Shown in pieces: positions 1-8,664 of a DNA stretch of 64,000 nt. Where the stretch lies: assembly GCF_030296935.1 (NCBI RefSeq), contig NZ_AP028032.1:2728001-2792000 (forward strand), written 5' to 3'. The notes under the pieces are model-generated. The model saw only the letters and a program-made list of their open reading frames with translations, was not told the origin of the DNA and did no database searches. The translations under genes and the position numbers were made by a program. Source of the DNA: Coprobacter fastidiosus (GTDB lineage: Bacteria > Bacteroidota > Bacteroidia > Bacteroidales > Coprobacteraceae). Position 1 is the first letter of the stretch, and every line of letters starts with the position of its first letter.

Positions 1-1
1 A

Positions 2-55
2 TATGGCGGCACAAATGGTTGGAAGAGTCGCATTGCCGGAATTATAGAATTATAA
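2..55 (+). CDS. C-terminal end of an upstream (phage-type?) protein
   Basis: The open frame at the window edge encodes YGGTNGWKSRIAGIIEL followed by TAA. A terminal GG-N-G-R pattern resembles the last residues of some phage muramidase or glucosaminidase-type endolysins, but 17 residues are too few for a call. It sits 24 bases before the fibre gene and on the same strand, so it is probably the previous gene of the same phage-like cassette. Other frames here are also open, so this is tentative. Confidence 0.35.
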   Translation, partial: YGGTNGWKSRIAGIIEL

Positions 56-78
56 ATAAGTTATTTAAGATCAGAAAA

Positions 79-1443
79 ATGTTTACACAAGGAAAATTTA
101 TGGGATATTATTGGGGAGTCGGCGCATTTTTGTCCAGACACCCTAACGGAGGAATCCCCGGTGGTTTTTTCGTGAACGGAGAGACCAATTCGATATGGGT
201 ATGGGATTTTCTCAACAAGAAATGGATAGACAGTAACCGGGTGGAAGGTCCGTTGCAAGGAGTGGTAGATGATCCGGCAACGTTTGAGCCGAATGCTAAA
301 TTGGGAATAAAAACGACATATTTGTATGTGTCGAATAAGCCGGGTAACATCACATTTGCCAATTTTTTAAATGCGGGTGTTCCGATAGAGGTCTCTACCG
401 AAACGAATGCTGTTATAATGTTATTTTGGAATGGCGATTATTGGGAGACGTCTGCCGTACCTATTTATGGAGATGTGTCGGACAAAGCCGACAAAGACTT
501 GTCTAATGTTTCGGAAGAAGATTTGGTCAAGGTTCTTTATGGACCGGATTATGACAGCAGTACGGAAGCATTCAGGGAATTTATCACGACAGTACCGGAA
601 TCGCTAAAAGTAATAAACAAGTCGGCAATAGACAATACCACATCTTCCGGCAGTTATATTGTCATCGATAAGCAAAAAACTGATAGCTCGTATTTGCTGC
701 TGTTGGTAGATATGAGTGTAAATACGATAAACAGGGAAAAAACATATACACAGAAATTATTCGGAGACTCGTCCGGCGAAGTATTAGTAAGGGAAAAATC
801 CGGAGACTCGGCATGGAGCGAATGGTCCTCCCCCTTTGTCCCCGTAGATCTGACGAATGTAGATAAAAAAGCAATTCAGGAGAAAGTTGGCATCTATGAA
901 TCGGAATATACCAACGATACGGATGATTCCCGCCGCTTTATAGCATTAAAGGTTTGGGACGATGCCGATAATAACCGCAGTATTGGCATCACATCGGAAG
1001 GAGAGCCGTTCATAACCTTGTTGGATCCGGAGGAAAACCCGGAACGGATACCTCTTGCCCTTGCAAAAAATGCAAGTGATTTGGAAGCCGGTCTGATGCC
1101 TTCGTCGGACAAGCGGAAACTGGACTCGATCGAAATCATAGATATCGATCTCAATACCGCTGATGGTACAGAAGAAATAGCCGATGCAGATACCGCCATA
1201 CCGTTTTTAGGAAACGACACATTCAATGATATAATCACGAATGTTGAAACGGGGACAAGATACCTGTTCTATTATAAATATACCGTTGAAGATACGACCT
1301 ATACAGGAAATTTTGTTTTTGCGACAGAAAATGACGGAGAAACCGGTAAAATAACCTTTACCAATCCGGAATCTCTCGTCTCCATGATAATAGAGAAAAT
1401 AAGACCGGATATGCCAATCCAAATAGCAGTAACATTACCATAA
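79..1443 (+). CDS. phage tail fibre / receptor-binding-like protein
   Basis: A protein of about 454 residues if started at ATG 79; the frame is open back to 19, but the upstream residues look non-coding (basic, no conserved look). The N-terminal part is rich in G, W and aromatic residues (GGFFVNGETNSIWVWD), as in short adaptor domains of fibres. The middle (about residues 190-260) has the ITTVPESLKVINKSAIDN ... GSYIVIDKQ ... SAWSEWSSPF pattern of a pyocin-knob-like domain, found in fibres and pyocin tails. It is the first of a run of tightly packed plus-strand genes leading to holin-like and endolysin genes. I infer a distal tail or fibre role; the exact family is not certain. Confidence 0.65.
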   Translation: MFTQGKFMGYYWGVGAFLSRHPNGGIPGGFFVNGETNSIWVWDFLNKKWIDSNRVEGPLQGVVDDPATFEPNAKLGIKTTYLYVSNKPGNITFANFLNAGVPIEVSTETNAVIMLFWNGDYWETSAVPIYGDVSDKADKDLSNVSEEDLVKVLYGPDYDSSTEAFREFITTVPESLKVINKSAIDNTTSSGSYIVIDKQKTDSSYLLLLVDMSVNTINREKTYTQKLFGDSSGEVLVREKSGDSAWSEWSSPFVPVDLTNVDKKAIQEKVGIYESEYTNDTDDSRRFIALKVWDDADNNRSIGITSEGEPFITLLDPEENPERIPLALAKNASDLEAGLMPSSDKRKLDSIEIIDIDLNTADGTEEIADADTAIPFLGNDTFNDIITNVETGTRYLFYYKYTVEDTTYTGNFVFATENDGETGKITFTNPESLVSMIIEKIRPDMPIQIAVTLP

Positions 1444-1461
1444 CGATAAAACCATAACAAT

Positions 1462-1728
1462 ATGAACAATATCATGCCCTTAGATAAGAACCTCAATCCC
1501 GTACCGGTATTGCCGATAGGAACAGCCCAAGACATCACGGACGGGACACTTCCGTCAGGAGCAAGCCGTATAATCCGGATAACGGCCGTTACCGACTGCC
1601 GGCTCTGGCAATATAGAGGAGATAAAACCGGCAGTGGAGTTCTCCTCCCGTCCGGACAGACAGAATACTTTTCGGTATATGAGGGGTATTCGATAGAGAT
1701 ATCGGGAACAGCAAATGTAATGGAATGA
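1462..1728 (+). CDS. small phage-structural-like protein, function unknown
   Basis: An 88-residue soluble protein with no signal peptide or membrane segment. It is rich in beta-forming and small residues (ASRIIRITAVTDCRLWQYR, YSIEISGTANVME), as in small head-tail or fibre accessory proteins. It starts 18 bases after the fibre gene stop, and its stop overlaps the start of the next gene in an ATGATGA context, so translation of the two is probably coupled. I do not recognise a named family; the assignment to the phage cassette rests on position. Confidence 0.6.
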   Translation: MNNIMPLDKNLNPVPVLPIGTAQDITDGTLPSGASRIIRITAVTDCRLWQYRGDKTGSGVLLPSGQTEYFSVYEGYSIEISGTANVME

Positions 1729-3185
1729 TGAACGGATTAGGGAACTTAGGACATTTAGGGAAGCTTGGTCACGCTTCAACCTCCGGGACGAACCATCCGG
1801 AAGTAGAGGCCTCCGGCCGAGCTTTTCCGATCTGGAACACGAAACCGGGAGACGATAAACTGTTGTCCCTATCGATACATGGGCTTACGGAACATATCGG
1901 CACACCGACTCCGGAGAATCCCGTACCTATGCGATCGGTAGGAGACAGTGGGCTGTTTTTGTCAGTCATGCCGGATAAAGCAGGAAGCGATTACCAGTTG
2001 TTGAACATCAAAGAAGCAATGAAAAAGGCGGGACATGACGGTATCCTTCGATCAGTAAACGGCATATACGATGAAGTAGTGTATAACGGAAAAGAATGGA
2101 AACTGATACAGCGGATAGGTGTGAGTACAGGATTCACCGTCACTTCAATCTCAACACTTAATAGTAACGGAGATTTAAGAGAAGTCCTTATAAGAGGATC
2201 GGTAAAAGGAACACAAGTAACCCCTGACATATCTGTCTTTTACAGCAATAAATTCTATTATACAGGAGATTCTACATCCAATAAGTGGAATAAAGTGTAT
2301 GGAGTATGGACAAACAGTCTGAGATACGGATTTACAGTTGTATATGATATAACCGACTATCCAACGGAAGAAGCATTAAAAGCCATGATCGAGGATGAAA
2401 GTACTATCTATTATTATGTATTATTTACTCCGGCAGAATATTCTCTTGATTTACCGGTAATAACGACCTACGACGAACAGACCTATTTCGCCAGCAATGC
2501 CGCCGAAGTAAAACCCCGTATGATAGCCCGATGTAAAGTATCGAAAGCATTGGACTACATCCGGGAGGGTCTGATCGGTTACTATACCGGTCGAGGACGA
2601 AGCAACACGGATGAGAATAAAAACATTCTTCCGGATCTATCCGGCAACGGGAACGACCTTGAAAATAAAAACTTCGCATATACACCCGATTCCGGTTACG
2701 GAGACGGATATATTCAATATGACGGGGTAGATGACTTTTCAAGTGTTGAAAAAGCAATGACCAATATAGATTTTACAATTCTTTTTACAATTAGTGATGT
2801 TGAATTATTAACCGGTAATAGTTGGAGCGGACTTATTTATGGGAGTAGCTATTATTTAGGAATAAACAAGGGTATTTGTTTTTCGTCAGAGAATAGATAT
2901 ATAATGAATGGCAATATCAGTAAAACAAATTTTAATATTGCCAATAAAGGAAAAGAGATATTCGTTGTAGGATGCTTTAATGGCGGAAAAGAAAACAAAG
3001 TAATCGGGATTACATTAGGATCAATAAATAATTCCCCTATTTACGCATGTAAACAGAAAATATATGATGCATTAATATATAACAGGGAGTTAACCGAAGA
3101 AGAAATAAAGCATAACTATAAGGCCTCGTGTCAATACAACGGAGAAGATATAGACGGCAAGGCCGGAGAAAATAACGAATTCTAA
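1725..3185 (+). CDS. phage tail/appendage protein with C-terminal LamG-like domain
   Basis: A 486-residue protein. The N-terminus is a Gly/Leu/His-rich stretch (GLGNLGHLGKLGH). The middle (about 50-280) carries PTPENPVP and a beta-rich region as in phage minor tail proteins. The last 200 residues read as a concanavalin/LamG-type carbohydrate-binding fold: LIGYYTGRGRSNTDENKN, LPDLSGNGNDLE, YIQYDGVDDFSSVE, and the closing YNRELTEEEIKHNYKA typical of Laminin_G_3 domains in Bacteroidota phage proteins. It overlaps the previous gene by 4 bases. A role in surface-glycan binding by the particle is inferred. It is intact, with no frameshift. Confidence 0.65.
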   Translation: MMNGLGNLGHLGKLGHASTSGTNHPEVEASGRAFPIWNTKPGDDKLLSLSIHGLTEHIGTPTPENPVPMRSVGDSGLFLSVMPDKAGSDYQLLNIKEAMKKAGHDGILRSVNGIYDEVVYNGKEWKLIQRIGVSTGFTVTSISTLNSNGDLREVLIRGSVKGTQVTPDISVFYSNKFYYTGDSTSNKWNKVYGVWTNSLRYGFTVVYDITDYPTEEALKAMIEDESTIYYYVLFTPAEYSLDLPVITTYDEQTYFASNAAEVKPRMIARCKVSKALDYIREGLIGYYTGRGRSNTDENKNILPDLSGNGNDLENKNFAYTPDSGYGDGYIQYDGVDDFSSVEKAMTNIDFTILFTISDVELLTGNSWSGLIYGSSYYLGINKGICFSSENRYIMNGNISKTNFNIANKGKEIFVVGCFNGGKENKVIGITLGSINNSPIYACKQKIYDALIYNRELTEEEIKHNYKASCQYNGEDIDGKAGENNEF

Positions 3186-3198
3186 AAACCAAAATACG

Positions 3199-3465
3199 AT
3201 GAACAGATATTACAAAATCCCGATTTCGGAACTTAAAGATATAGACCCGGATTGGGAAACGAGAAGAAAGAACGTAGACGCAACAGAAGCGATCATACAC
3301 GTAGAAACATACGATACGCTGGTATCGGAGAGAAATAAGGAAATAATGCCCCTATCGGAAGATAGCGTAGAGTGGGAGAATTATCCCGTCTATCAGGGGA
3401 AAGAGCTGGAGAAACTGTTGGCCAGCCCGGAATGGACACCGGATCAGGAAGGAGGTCTTCGATGA
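3199..3465 (+). CDS. small protein of the phage tail/lysis cassette, unknown
   Basis: An 88-residue, acidic, soluble protein (MNRYYKIPISELKDIDPDWE...). It starts 13 bases after the LamG protein, and its TGA overlaps the ATG of the next gene (ATGA). There is no signal peptide or membrane segment. Small proteins of this type commonly follow fibre genes in Bacteroidota prophages, but I cannot assign a function. Confidence 0.6.
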   Translation: MNRYYKIPISELKDIDPDWETRRKNVDATEAIIHVETYDTLVSERNKEIMPLSEDSVEWENYPVYQGKELEKLLASPEWTPDQEGGLR

Positions 3466-3692
3466 AATGGTTGAGAGAAAGTAACCGTCCTCGTCATATC
3501 TTATATGGATTTCTCGGGGCGTTGATAGGCACGTTACTGTTTTCCATAGGCTTGACGATCGGCAAGGAATATGGAGACAAGGCATGGAGCGGGAAATTCG
3601 ACCGGCTCGATTTATGGGCAACACTGATAGGCGGTATTGCCGGACAAATTGTTCAATTATTTATTATATGGAGGATATGGATATTATTTTAG
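3462..3692 (+). CDS. small two-TM membrane protein, holin-like
   Basis: A 76-residue protein starting at the ATG that overlaps the previous stop. A GGAGG lies 7 bases upstream, deciding this start over the longer open frame from 3372. It has two hydrophobic segments, HILYGFLGALIGTLLFSIGL and LWATLIGGIAGQIVQLFIIW, with a charged N-terminus. Size, topology and position directly before a holin-family protein and an endolysin suggest a lysis role, either a holin component or a small membrane accessory protein. It overlaps the next gene by 16 bases. Confidence 0.6.
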   Translation: MKWLRESNRPRHILYGFLGALIGTLLFSIGLTIGKEYGDKAWSGKFDRLDLWATLIGGIAGQIVQLFIIWRIWILF

Positions 3693-4138
3693 ATTTTATT
3701 AGCAGCGATCAGATCGGAGAATTAAAACGTCGAGCTGTCATTATTTTAGTTTTTTGGATCATAATGGTTATAGCCGTATTTATCGATTTGTGGACGGGAG
3801 TTGAAAAAGCCAGAGCCCGACACGAGCAAATTTATAGCGATAAACTTAGGCGAACGGTAGCAAAGATCGGAGAATATTGGAGAGTTCAGATAATGTTCCT
3901 GTTATTCGACATTGTCGGTTCGTTTATCACGGTTTATAATCTTCCTTATGCCTCCATGTTCGGGACGCTCTGTATCGTGTATATAGAACTGCGCAGTGTC
4001 TTCGAGAACTTGAAAGAGAAGCGGTCAGTCGCCGCTGATATCCCCGAAGCTATGAAAGAGATCATCAATTGTAAAGACATTGAAAAAGCGAAAGAGTTAA
4101 TCGAAAAATTAAAAGGAGTAGGAAATGAAAAAAAGTAA
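3677..4138 (+). CDS. phage holin-family membrane protein
   Basis: 153 residues from ATG 3677, preceded by GGAGG at 3670-3674. The N-terminal half has hydrophobic segments (about 20-40 VIILVFWIIMVIAVFIDLWT; about 78-120). The sequence between them, DLWTGVEKARARHEQIYSDK followed by LRRTVAKIGEYW, matches the DLxTG...K...Y pattern of the phage holin_4/6-type families common in Bacteroidota prophages. The C-terminal 45 residues are charged and predicted helical. Holins form the inner-membrane lesion that releases endolysin. It overlaps the previous gene and the endolysin gene (14 bases). Confidence 0.75.
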   Translation: MDIILDFISSDQIGELKRRAVIILVFWIIMVIAVFIDLWTGVEKARARHEQIYSDKLRRTVAKIGEYWRVQIMFLLFDIVGSFITVYNLPYASMFGTLCIVYIELRSVFENLKEKRSVAADIPEAMKEIINCKDIEKAKELIEKLKGVGNEKK

Positions 4139-4565
4139 GCACTTTAAAATACAAGAACTTGTTTGTCCCGAAGTCTATAAAAAATATGGAGAACGGGCAT
4201 GGATGTTTATCGATCCGGAATTGATAGAGACGCTTGATATAATCCGGGAGAAAATATTGGACAAACCGATGATTGTTAATAATTGGGTTTCAGGAGGAGG
4301 TTATACCCAAAGAGGACTTCGGTGCAATATTTGTCAACTGGTAAGGGATAAGACAAAAAACGGGAAACTCTATTTGTCTGCGCATAATTTCGGGAAGGCC
4401 ATAGATGCGACGATAGAAGGGATGACAGTGGAGGAAGCGAGAAGATTGATCATAAAAAATCAAATTCTGCTGCCCTGTCCGATTCGTTTGGAGGATGGCG
4501 TTTCTTGGCTGCACTTGGATGTGTATGATGCGGATAAAGGGAAAGTACATCTGTTTAAGGTATAA
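4125..4565 (+). CDS. M15-family peptidase, endolysin-like
   Basis: A 146-residue protein with the zinc-ligand pattern of peptidase M15 (D-Ala-D-Ala carboxypeptidase/L,D-endopeptidase) family enzymes: SAHNFGKAID (His87, Asp94) and WLHLDVYD (His130). It has no signal peptide, which fits holin-dependent export. It starts inside the end of the holin-family gene, with AAAAGGAGTAGG just upstream. It would cleave the peptide cross-bridges of peptidoglycan during lysis. A short Cys-containing insertion (CNICQ) around residue 68-71 is unusual. All three predicted metal ligands are present, so it is likely active. Confidence 0.85.
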   Translation: MKKSKHFKIQELVCPEVYKKYGERAWMFIDPELIETLDIIREKILDKPMIVNNWVSGGGYTQRGLRCNICQLVRDKTKNGKLYLSAHNFGKAIDATIEGMTVEEARRLIIKNQILLPCPIRLEDGVSWLHLDVYDADKGKVHLFKV

Positions 4566-4603
4566 TTCGAAAACTTTGAATAGATTAAGGCTATAAAATA
4601 GGT

Positions 4604-4656
4604 ATAAAATAAAGACTTCCCGAAAAATTCAATTTTTCGGGAAGTCTTTATTTTAT
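4604..4656. terminator. perfect bidirectional hairpin terminator
   Basis: Two 26-base arms (4604-4629 and 4631-4656) are exact reverse complements around a single central C, with A/T-rich outer ends. It lies between the convergent endolysin gene (plus) and asnS (minus) and can terminate both. It marks the right-hand edge of phage-like locus 1. Confidence 0.9.
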
Positions 4657-4664
4657 AGGAATAT

Positions 4665-6071
4665 TTAAAATTCTGCATTTTTCGGAGTTCTTGGGAACGG
4701 AATGACATCTCGAATATTTGTCATTCCGGTAACGAACAATAAAAGTCGTTCAAATCCTAAACCGAAACCGGAATGCGGGGCAGTCCCGAAGCGTCGTGTA
4801 TCGAGATACCACCAAATATCTTTTTCCGGAACACCCATTTCTTTAGCACGAGTATAAAGTTTGTCATAATTTTCTTCACGTTGCGAACCTCCTATGATTT
4901 CTCCTATTTTAGGGAATAGGACATCCATGGCGCGGACCGTTTTTCCGTCATCATTCTGTTTCATATAGAATGATTTTATTTCTTTCGGATAATCGGTGAG
5001 GATGACCGGACGTTTGAAGTGTTCTTCTACCAAATACCGTTCATGTTCGGATGCGAGGTCTGCCCCCCAATATATCGGAAATTCGAATTTGTGACCTTTA
5101 GCGACCGCATCTTCCAATATCTTGACACCTTCGGTATAAGACAGTCGTACGAATTCATCTTTAAGAACCGATTGCAGCCGTTCGATAAGTCCTTTGTCGA
5201 ACATGTCGTTAAGGAATTGCAGATCGTCTTTACAGTTGTCTAAGGCCCAGCGAACGCAATATTTTATGAAGTCTTCTGCCAATTGCATATTTTCTGCAAT
5301 TTCGATAAATGCAACTTCCGGCTCGATCATCCAAAATTCTGCGAGATGACGGGGAGTATTGGAGTTTTCTGCCCGGAATGTAGGACCGAATGTATAAACG
5401 GCTCCCATCGCCATCGCTGCTAATTCGGCTTCAAGTTGACCTGAAACGGTCAGGCTCGCCTGTTTACCGAAAAAGTCATTATCATAAATAATCGATCCGT
5501 TTTCATCCTTTTTCAAATCATACAGATTCATGGTAGTCACCTGAAACATCTGTCCTGCTCCTTCACAGTCGGAAGCGGTAATGATCGGAGTATGAAAATA
5601 GTAAAAACCTCTTTCATGGAAAAATGTATGTATTGCCATTGCCATGTGGTGTCGCATCCGAAATACAGCTCCGAACGTATTTGTACGAGGACGCAGATGT
5701 GCTATTTCTCGTAAAAACTCCATGGAATGACCTTTCTTTTGTAACGGATAGGTCAACGGATCGGCAGTTCCGTATATTTCTATTTCTTCTGCTTGTATTT
5801 CTGCATCTTGGCCTTTTCCCTGCGATTCGACCAATAGTCCGTTTACATTGATACAAGCACCGGTTGTAATCGGTTTTAAGAGTTCTTCATCGAATTTTTG
5901 CAGGTCGATGACTATCTGCATATTTTTAATTGTCGATCCGTCATTTAAAGCGATGAACCCGACTTGTTTGTTCCCGCGACGAGTACGAACCCATCCTTTT
6001 ACGTTAACTTGAGTTCCGAAAGGTTTATTTTTGAACAGATCTGCGATTTTGGTTCTGCTGATTGTTTCCAT
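4665..6071 (-). CDS. asnS: asparaginyl-tRNA synthetase
   Basis: 468 residues, the normal length for bacterial AsnRS. It charges tRNA-Asn in the cytoplasm. An N-terminal OB-fold anticodon-binding domain (about 18-105; [19 protein letters not shown]) is followed by the class II catalytic core, with motif 2 [17 protein letters not shown] and motif 3 [16 protein letters not shown]. The [12 protein letters not shown] linker and ERLLLF distinguish AsnRS from AspRS. It lies downstream of rluB on the same strand and shares the convergent terminator with the phage endolysin gene. Confidence 0.97.
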   Translation of the reverse strand: METISRTKIADLFKNKPFGTQVNVKGWVRTRRGNKQVGFIALNDGSTIKNMQIVIDLQKFDEELLKPITTGACINVNGLLVESQGKGQDAEIQAEEIEIYGTADPLTYPLQKKGHSMEFLREIAHLRPRTNTFGAVFRMRHHMAMAIHTFFHERGFYYFHTPIITASDCEGAGQMFQVTTMNLYDLKKDENGSIIYDNDFFGKQASLTVSGQLEAELAAMAMGAVYTFGPTFRAENSNTPRHLAEFWMIEPEVAFIEIAENMQLAEDFIKYCVRWALDNCKDDLQFLNDMFDKGLIERLQSVLKDEFVRLSYTEGVKILEDAVAKGHKFEFPIYWGADLASEHERYLVEEHFKRPVILTDYPKEIKSFYMKQNDDGKTVRAMDVLFPKIGEIIGGSQREENYDKLYTRAKEMGVPEKDIWWYLDTRRFGTAPHSGFGLGFERLLLFVTGMTNIRDVIPFPRTPKNAEF

Positions 6072-6096
6072 TTGTCCTTCTTGTTTTATGCCTGAA

Positions 6097-6126
6097 CACG
6101 AATGTCGGAAATTTCCGATATTCGTG
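6097..6126. other. rluB-asnS intergenic stem-loop
   Basis: CACGAAT-TCGGAAA pairs with TTTCCGA-ATTCGTG (15-base arms with one mismatch, almost no loop). It lacks a U-tract on the minus strand, so it may be a partial terminator, an mRNA stability element or a palindromic site rather than a strong terminator between rluB and asnS. Confidence 0.6.
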
Positions 6127-6155
6127 CAGATTTATTTTTTGATTTTATATTCGTT

Positions 6156-7436
6156 TTATTCGAACGAACCCATTTGAAGCATGGTGACTTCTTGTTGAGT
6201 AAGATAACGCCAGCGTCCTCTGGGTAAGTTTTTCTTAGTCAGTCCGGCGAAATAAACCCGGTCGAGTTTTGTCACTCGGTATCCTAAAGCTTCGAAAATA
6301 CGGCGGACGATACGGTTTCGTCCGGAGTGAATTTCGATTCCGACCTGATTCTTATCCGTATCGGTTGCATAGCTGACAGCATCGGCGTGAATAGGTCCGT
6401 CTTCTAATTCAATGCCATCTGCAATCCGTTGCATGTCTTCTTCCGAAACATCTTTATCTGTCCACACGTGATAGATTTTTTTCTTGATAAATTTCGGGTG
6501 AGTCAGTTTTGATGCCAAATCTCCGTCATTTGTCAATAATAGGACTCCTGTGGTATTCCGGTCTAATCTACCTACCGGATAGATACGTTCTGTACATGCG
6601 TTTCGGACAATATCCATTACGGTCAGACGGCCTTGAGGATCGTCTGATGTCGTCACGCAATCTTTCGGTTTATTCAGTAAGACATATATTTTATGTTCCA
6701 AAGTCACAACTTTATCTTGGAAAGTAACGACGTCGCTACGGGTAATTTTAGTCCCGAGTTCGTTCATGACGACTCCGTTTACTTTTACGAGACCTTGCTG
6801 TATGAATTCATCAGCTTCACGACGAGAACATACTCCGGCATTGGCCATATATTTATTTAAACGTATAGGTTCGTTCGGATCTACGTTTATTTCTTCATAG
6901 ATGATCCGTTTGCGTTGTTGAGAATAGTCGTCTCGACGTTGCGGTCTGTTGTTATTATATGGTCTGTTACCGTTTCTGTTATTATTGTATGAGCCGTTGT
7001 TACGGTTATTATAAGGCCTGTTCCCGTTATTGGAATTGTTCCCGTATGCCGGACGATTTGCCGGACGATAGGGGCGGTCGTTGTTTTCACTGTTGTAACG
7101 GGGACGGTCGTTATTATAAGGCCTGTTATTATACGGTTTATTGTACGGGCGATCATTGTTATAGGAACGGTTTCCCGCATCCCCATAATTGTTGGTTCGG
7201 TTATAACCGGATGATTGCCTGTTGCCGTTATAAGGTCTCTTGTTGTTTTCTCCGTAAGAAGGGCGATTATAATTTCTTTCGCCATTATTGATCCGGGGTC
7301 TTCTTTCCGGATCGAACGTGTTTTCGGTTCTTCGAGAATAATCTACTTTTTCGTATCTTTCTACACTACCGTCACGGCCGGCGACACTTTTACTCTCTCC
7401 AATACGAGGTCGCCTTGGTTTGTTTTCTCTTTCCAT
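6156..7436 (-). CDS. rluB: 23S rRNA pseudouridine synthase (RluB/RsuA family) with long Asn/Arg/Tyr-rich N-terminal extension
   Basis: 426 residues. The C-terminal 240 residues are a standard RsuA/RluB enzyme: an S4 RNA-binding domain (IRLNKYMANAGVCSRREADE, about 193-240) and a catalytic domain with GRLDRNTTGVLLLTNDGDLA, whose Asp is the catalytic residue, then RNRIVRRIFEALGY. It modifies the peptidyl-transferase region of 23S rRNA. The first 180 residues are a low-complexity tail of NRPYNN, YNNRPYN and NGNRPY units, starting MERENKPRRPRIGES. Such basic, Arg/Asn/Tyr-rich tails occur on this enzyme in Bacteroidota and probably bind RNA; the repeat number may vary between strains. Confidence 0.92.
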   Translation of the reverse strand: MERENKPRRPRIGESKSVAGRDGSVERYEKVDYSRRTENTFDPERRPRINNGERNYNRPSYGENNKRPYNGNRQSSGYNRTNNYGDAGNRSYNNDRPYNKPYNNRPYNNDRPRYNSENNDRPYRPANRPAYGNNSNNGNRPYNNRNNGSYNNNRNGNRPYNNNRPQRRDDYSQQRKRIIYEEINVDPNEPIRLNKYMANAGVCSRREADEFIQQGLVKVNGVVMNELGTKITRSDVVTFQDKVVTLEHKIYVLLNKPKDCVTTSDDPQGRLTVMDIVRNACTERIYPVGRLDRNTTGVLLLTNDGDLASKLTHPKFIKKKIYHVWTDKDVSEEDMQRIADGIELEDGPIHADAVSYATDTDKNQVGIEIHSGRNRIVRRIFEALGYRVTKLDRVYFAGLTKKNLPRGRWRYLTQQEVTMLQMGSFE

Positions 7437-7761
7437 AGGGAATCTTTTGAATTGTAATTAATATAAAGAGTGAGCCTCTCGGCCTACCTCCAAATGTTTA
7501 TTTAATTTGAAAGATAATTATTTCTTTGCAAAGATGCAAATGTTTTTTTAATTATGGTAATAATCAGCCGTTTTTCTGCATTTCTTAACGTGTAAATTTC
7601 GGTTCTTTGCAAAAAAATACTTTTGAGAACGTAGCGTGCTATTAATAATCTGAAAAAGTGATCTAAAAAAGAGAAACACGAAAGAATAAATAGAAACCTT
7701 TTCCTAACTTTGCAAAGTTATATGTTTATGAATCGAAATAATAATATAAAAGAAATAGGTT
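7437..7761. other. divergent intergenic region between rluB and slyD
   Basis: This 325-base AT-rich region has no plausible ORF. It holds the slyD promoter (7705-7712) and, on the minus strand, a near match to the promoter element (CATCTTTG, complement of 7529-7536) that could serve rluB. I see no structured RNA or repeat in it. Confidence 0.5.
7705..7712 (+). promoter_or_regulatory. promoter -7 element of slyD
   Basis: TAACTTTG fits the Bacteroidota TAnnTTTG -7 consensus exactly and lies about 50 bases before the slyD start. No clear -33 TTG is seen at the usual spacing. Confidence 0.6.
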
Positions 7762-8310
7762 ATGGAAATTATTAAACCCGGACAGTTTGTTGAGGCAACT
7801 TACGATCTTTTTGTCGGAGCTGAAAATGAACTTATGGAACGGGCAACTAAAGAGCTTCCTCTTCGTTTTGTTTTCGGTGCTGATCAGATGTTACCTTCTT
7901 TCGAGGCAAAACTGAAAGGTCTGAAAGCCGGAGATAAATTTGAATTTGTAATACCTTGTAATGATGCTTACGGAGAGAGAGATGAGGAACATGTCCTTGA
8001 ATTGAATAAAGATATGTTCATCGTTGACGGCAAGTTTGATGAGGAGATGATTTTTCCGGGAAATACAGTTCCGATGATGGATGCCAGCGGAAACCGACTG
8101 AATGGTTCTGTCCTCGAAGTTAAGGAAAATGTCGTGGTTATGGATTTTAATCATCCGTTAGCAGGAGAAGATTTGCATTTTGTAGGTGAAATTGTAACGG
8201 TGCGCCCGGCTACACCTGAAGAATTGCATCCGTCTTGTGGCGGCTGCGGTGGCGGTTGCAATTGTGGTGACGAGCATCACAACGATTGCGGCGGCGGGTG
8301 TTGTCATTAA
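7762..8310 (+). CDS. slyD: FKBP-type peptidyl-prolyl isomerase, SlyD-like, with Cys/His-rich tail
   Basis: 182 residues. The first 150 form an FKBP/IF (insert-in-flap) chaperone-isomerase: LRFVFGADQMLPSFEAKLKG, LKAGDKFEFVIPCNDAYGER and FNHPLAGEDLHFVGEI. It speeds proline isomerisation and acts as a folding chaperone in the cytoplasm. The last 30 residues (HPSCGGCGGGCNCGDEHH, then NDCGGGCCH) are packed with Cys and His, as in SlyD proteins that bind nickel or zinc. It has its own promoter and a hairpin terminator, so it is monocistronic. Confidence 0.92.
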   Translation: MEIIKPGQFVEATYDLFVGAENELMERATKELPLRFVFGADQMLPSFEAKLKGLKAGDKFEFVIPCNDAYGERDEEHVLELNKDMFIVDGKFDEEMIFPGNTVPMMDASGNRLNGSVLEVKENVVVMDFNHPLAGEDLHFVGEIVTVRPATPEELHPSCGGCGGGCNCGDEHHNDCGGGCCH

Positions 8311-8337
8311 GATATTATTCTCGGTTTATTGAGAAAA

Positions 8338-8369
8338 AGGAACTCTGATTTTTCAGAGTTCTTTTTTTT
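8338..8369 (+). terminator. slyD rho-independent terminator
   Basis: GAACTCTGA (8340-8348), loop TTTT, TCAGAGTTC (8353-8361), then eight Ts. A textbook intrinsic terminator on the plus strand. Confidence 0.93.
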
Positions 8370-8391
8370 ACCGTTTGTTGAATCGTTTAGT

Positions 8392-8425
8392 GTCGGTTTA
8401 AATTTTACACAGACCAAGTTTTAGA
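8392..8425 (+). repeat. dispersed intergenic repeat, copy A (diverged)
   Basis: GTCGGTTTAAATTTTACAC followed by AGACCAAGTTTTAGAG aligns by eye with copies near 38225 and 44443 that share TTTAAATTTTACTCGGGTCAG. The rest of the 8370-8612 interval holds no convincing gene; a 72-residue open frame there lacks a ribosome site and overlaps a terminator. Confidence 0.4.
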
Positions 8426-8612
8426 GAAATCCACAAGAATAGTACTCCATGTCGAGAGGAGAATACCGACAATGTAATAGACTGAAAAAAACGCAACGGT
8501 GACTTGATGATGATTATCTTATCGGAAAATTTAGACTCTGAATGTTTTTTGATAGATATTGTTATTAAAGTTGTTTTGTGTGTATTTTTGATTCTTTTGT
8601 TCGGAAAAGGAT

Positions 8613-8658
8613 CAAAAAAACGGGAAATGATAGATTTGTTAGTTTCTCATTTCCCGTT
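8613..8658 (-). terminator. terminator of the lysS-gpsA operon
   Basis: On the minus strand, AACGGGAAATGA and its complement TCATTTCCCGTT (8619-8630 / 8647-8658) form a 12-bp stem followed by a run of Ts (complement of 8614-8620). It follows the gpsA stop directly. Confidence 0.88.
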
Positions 8659-8664
8659 CTATTT

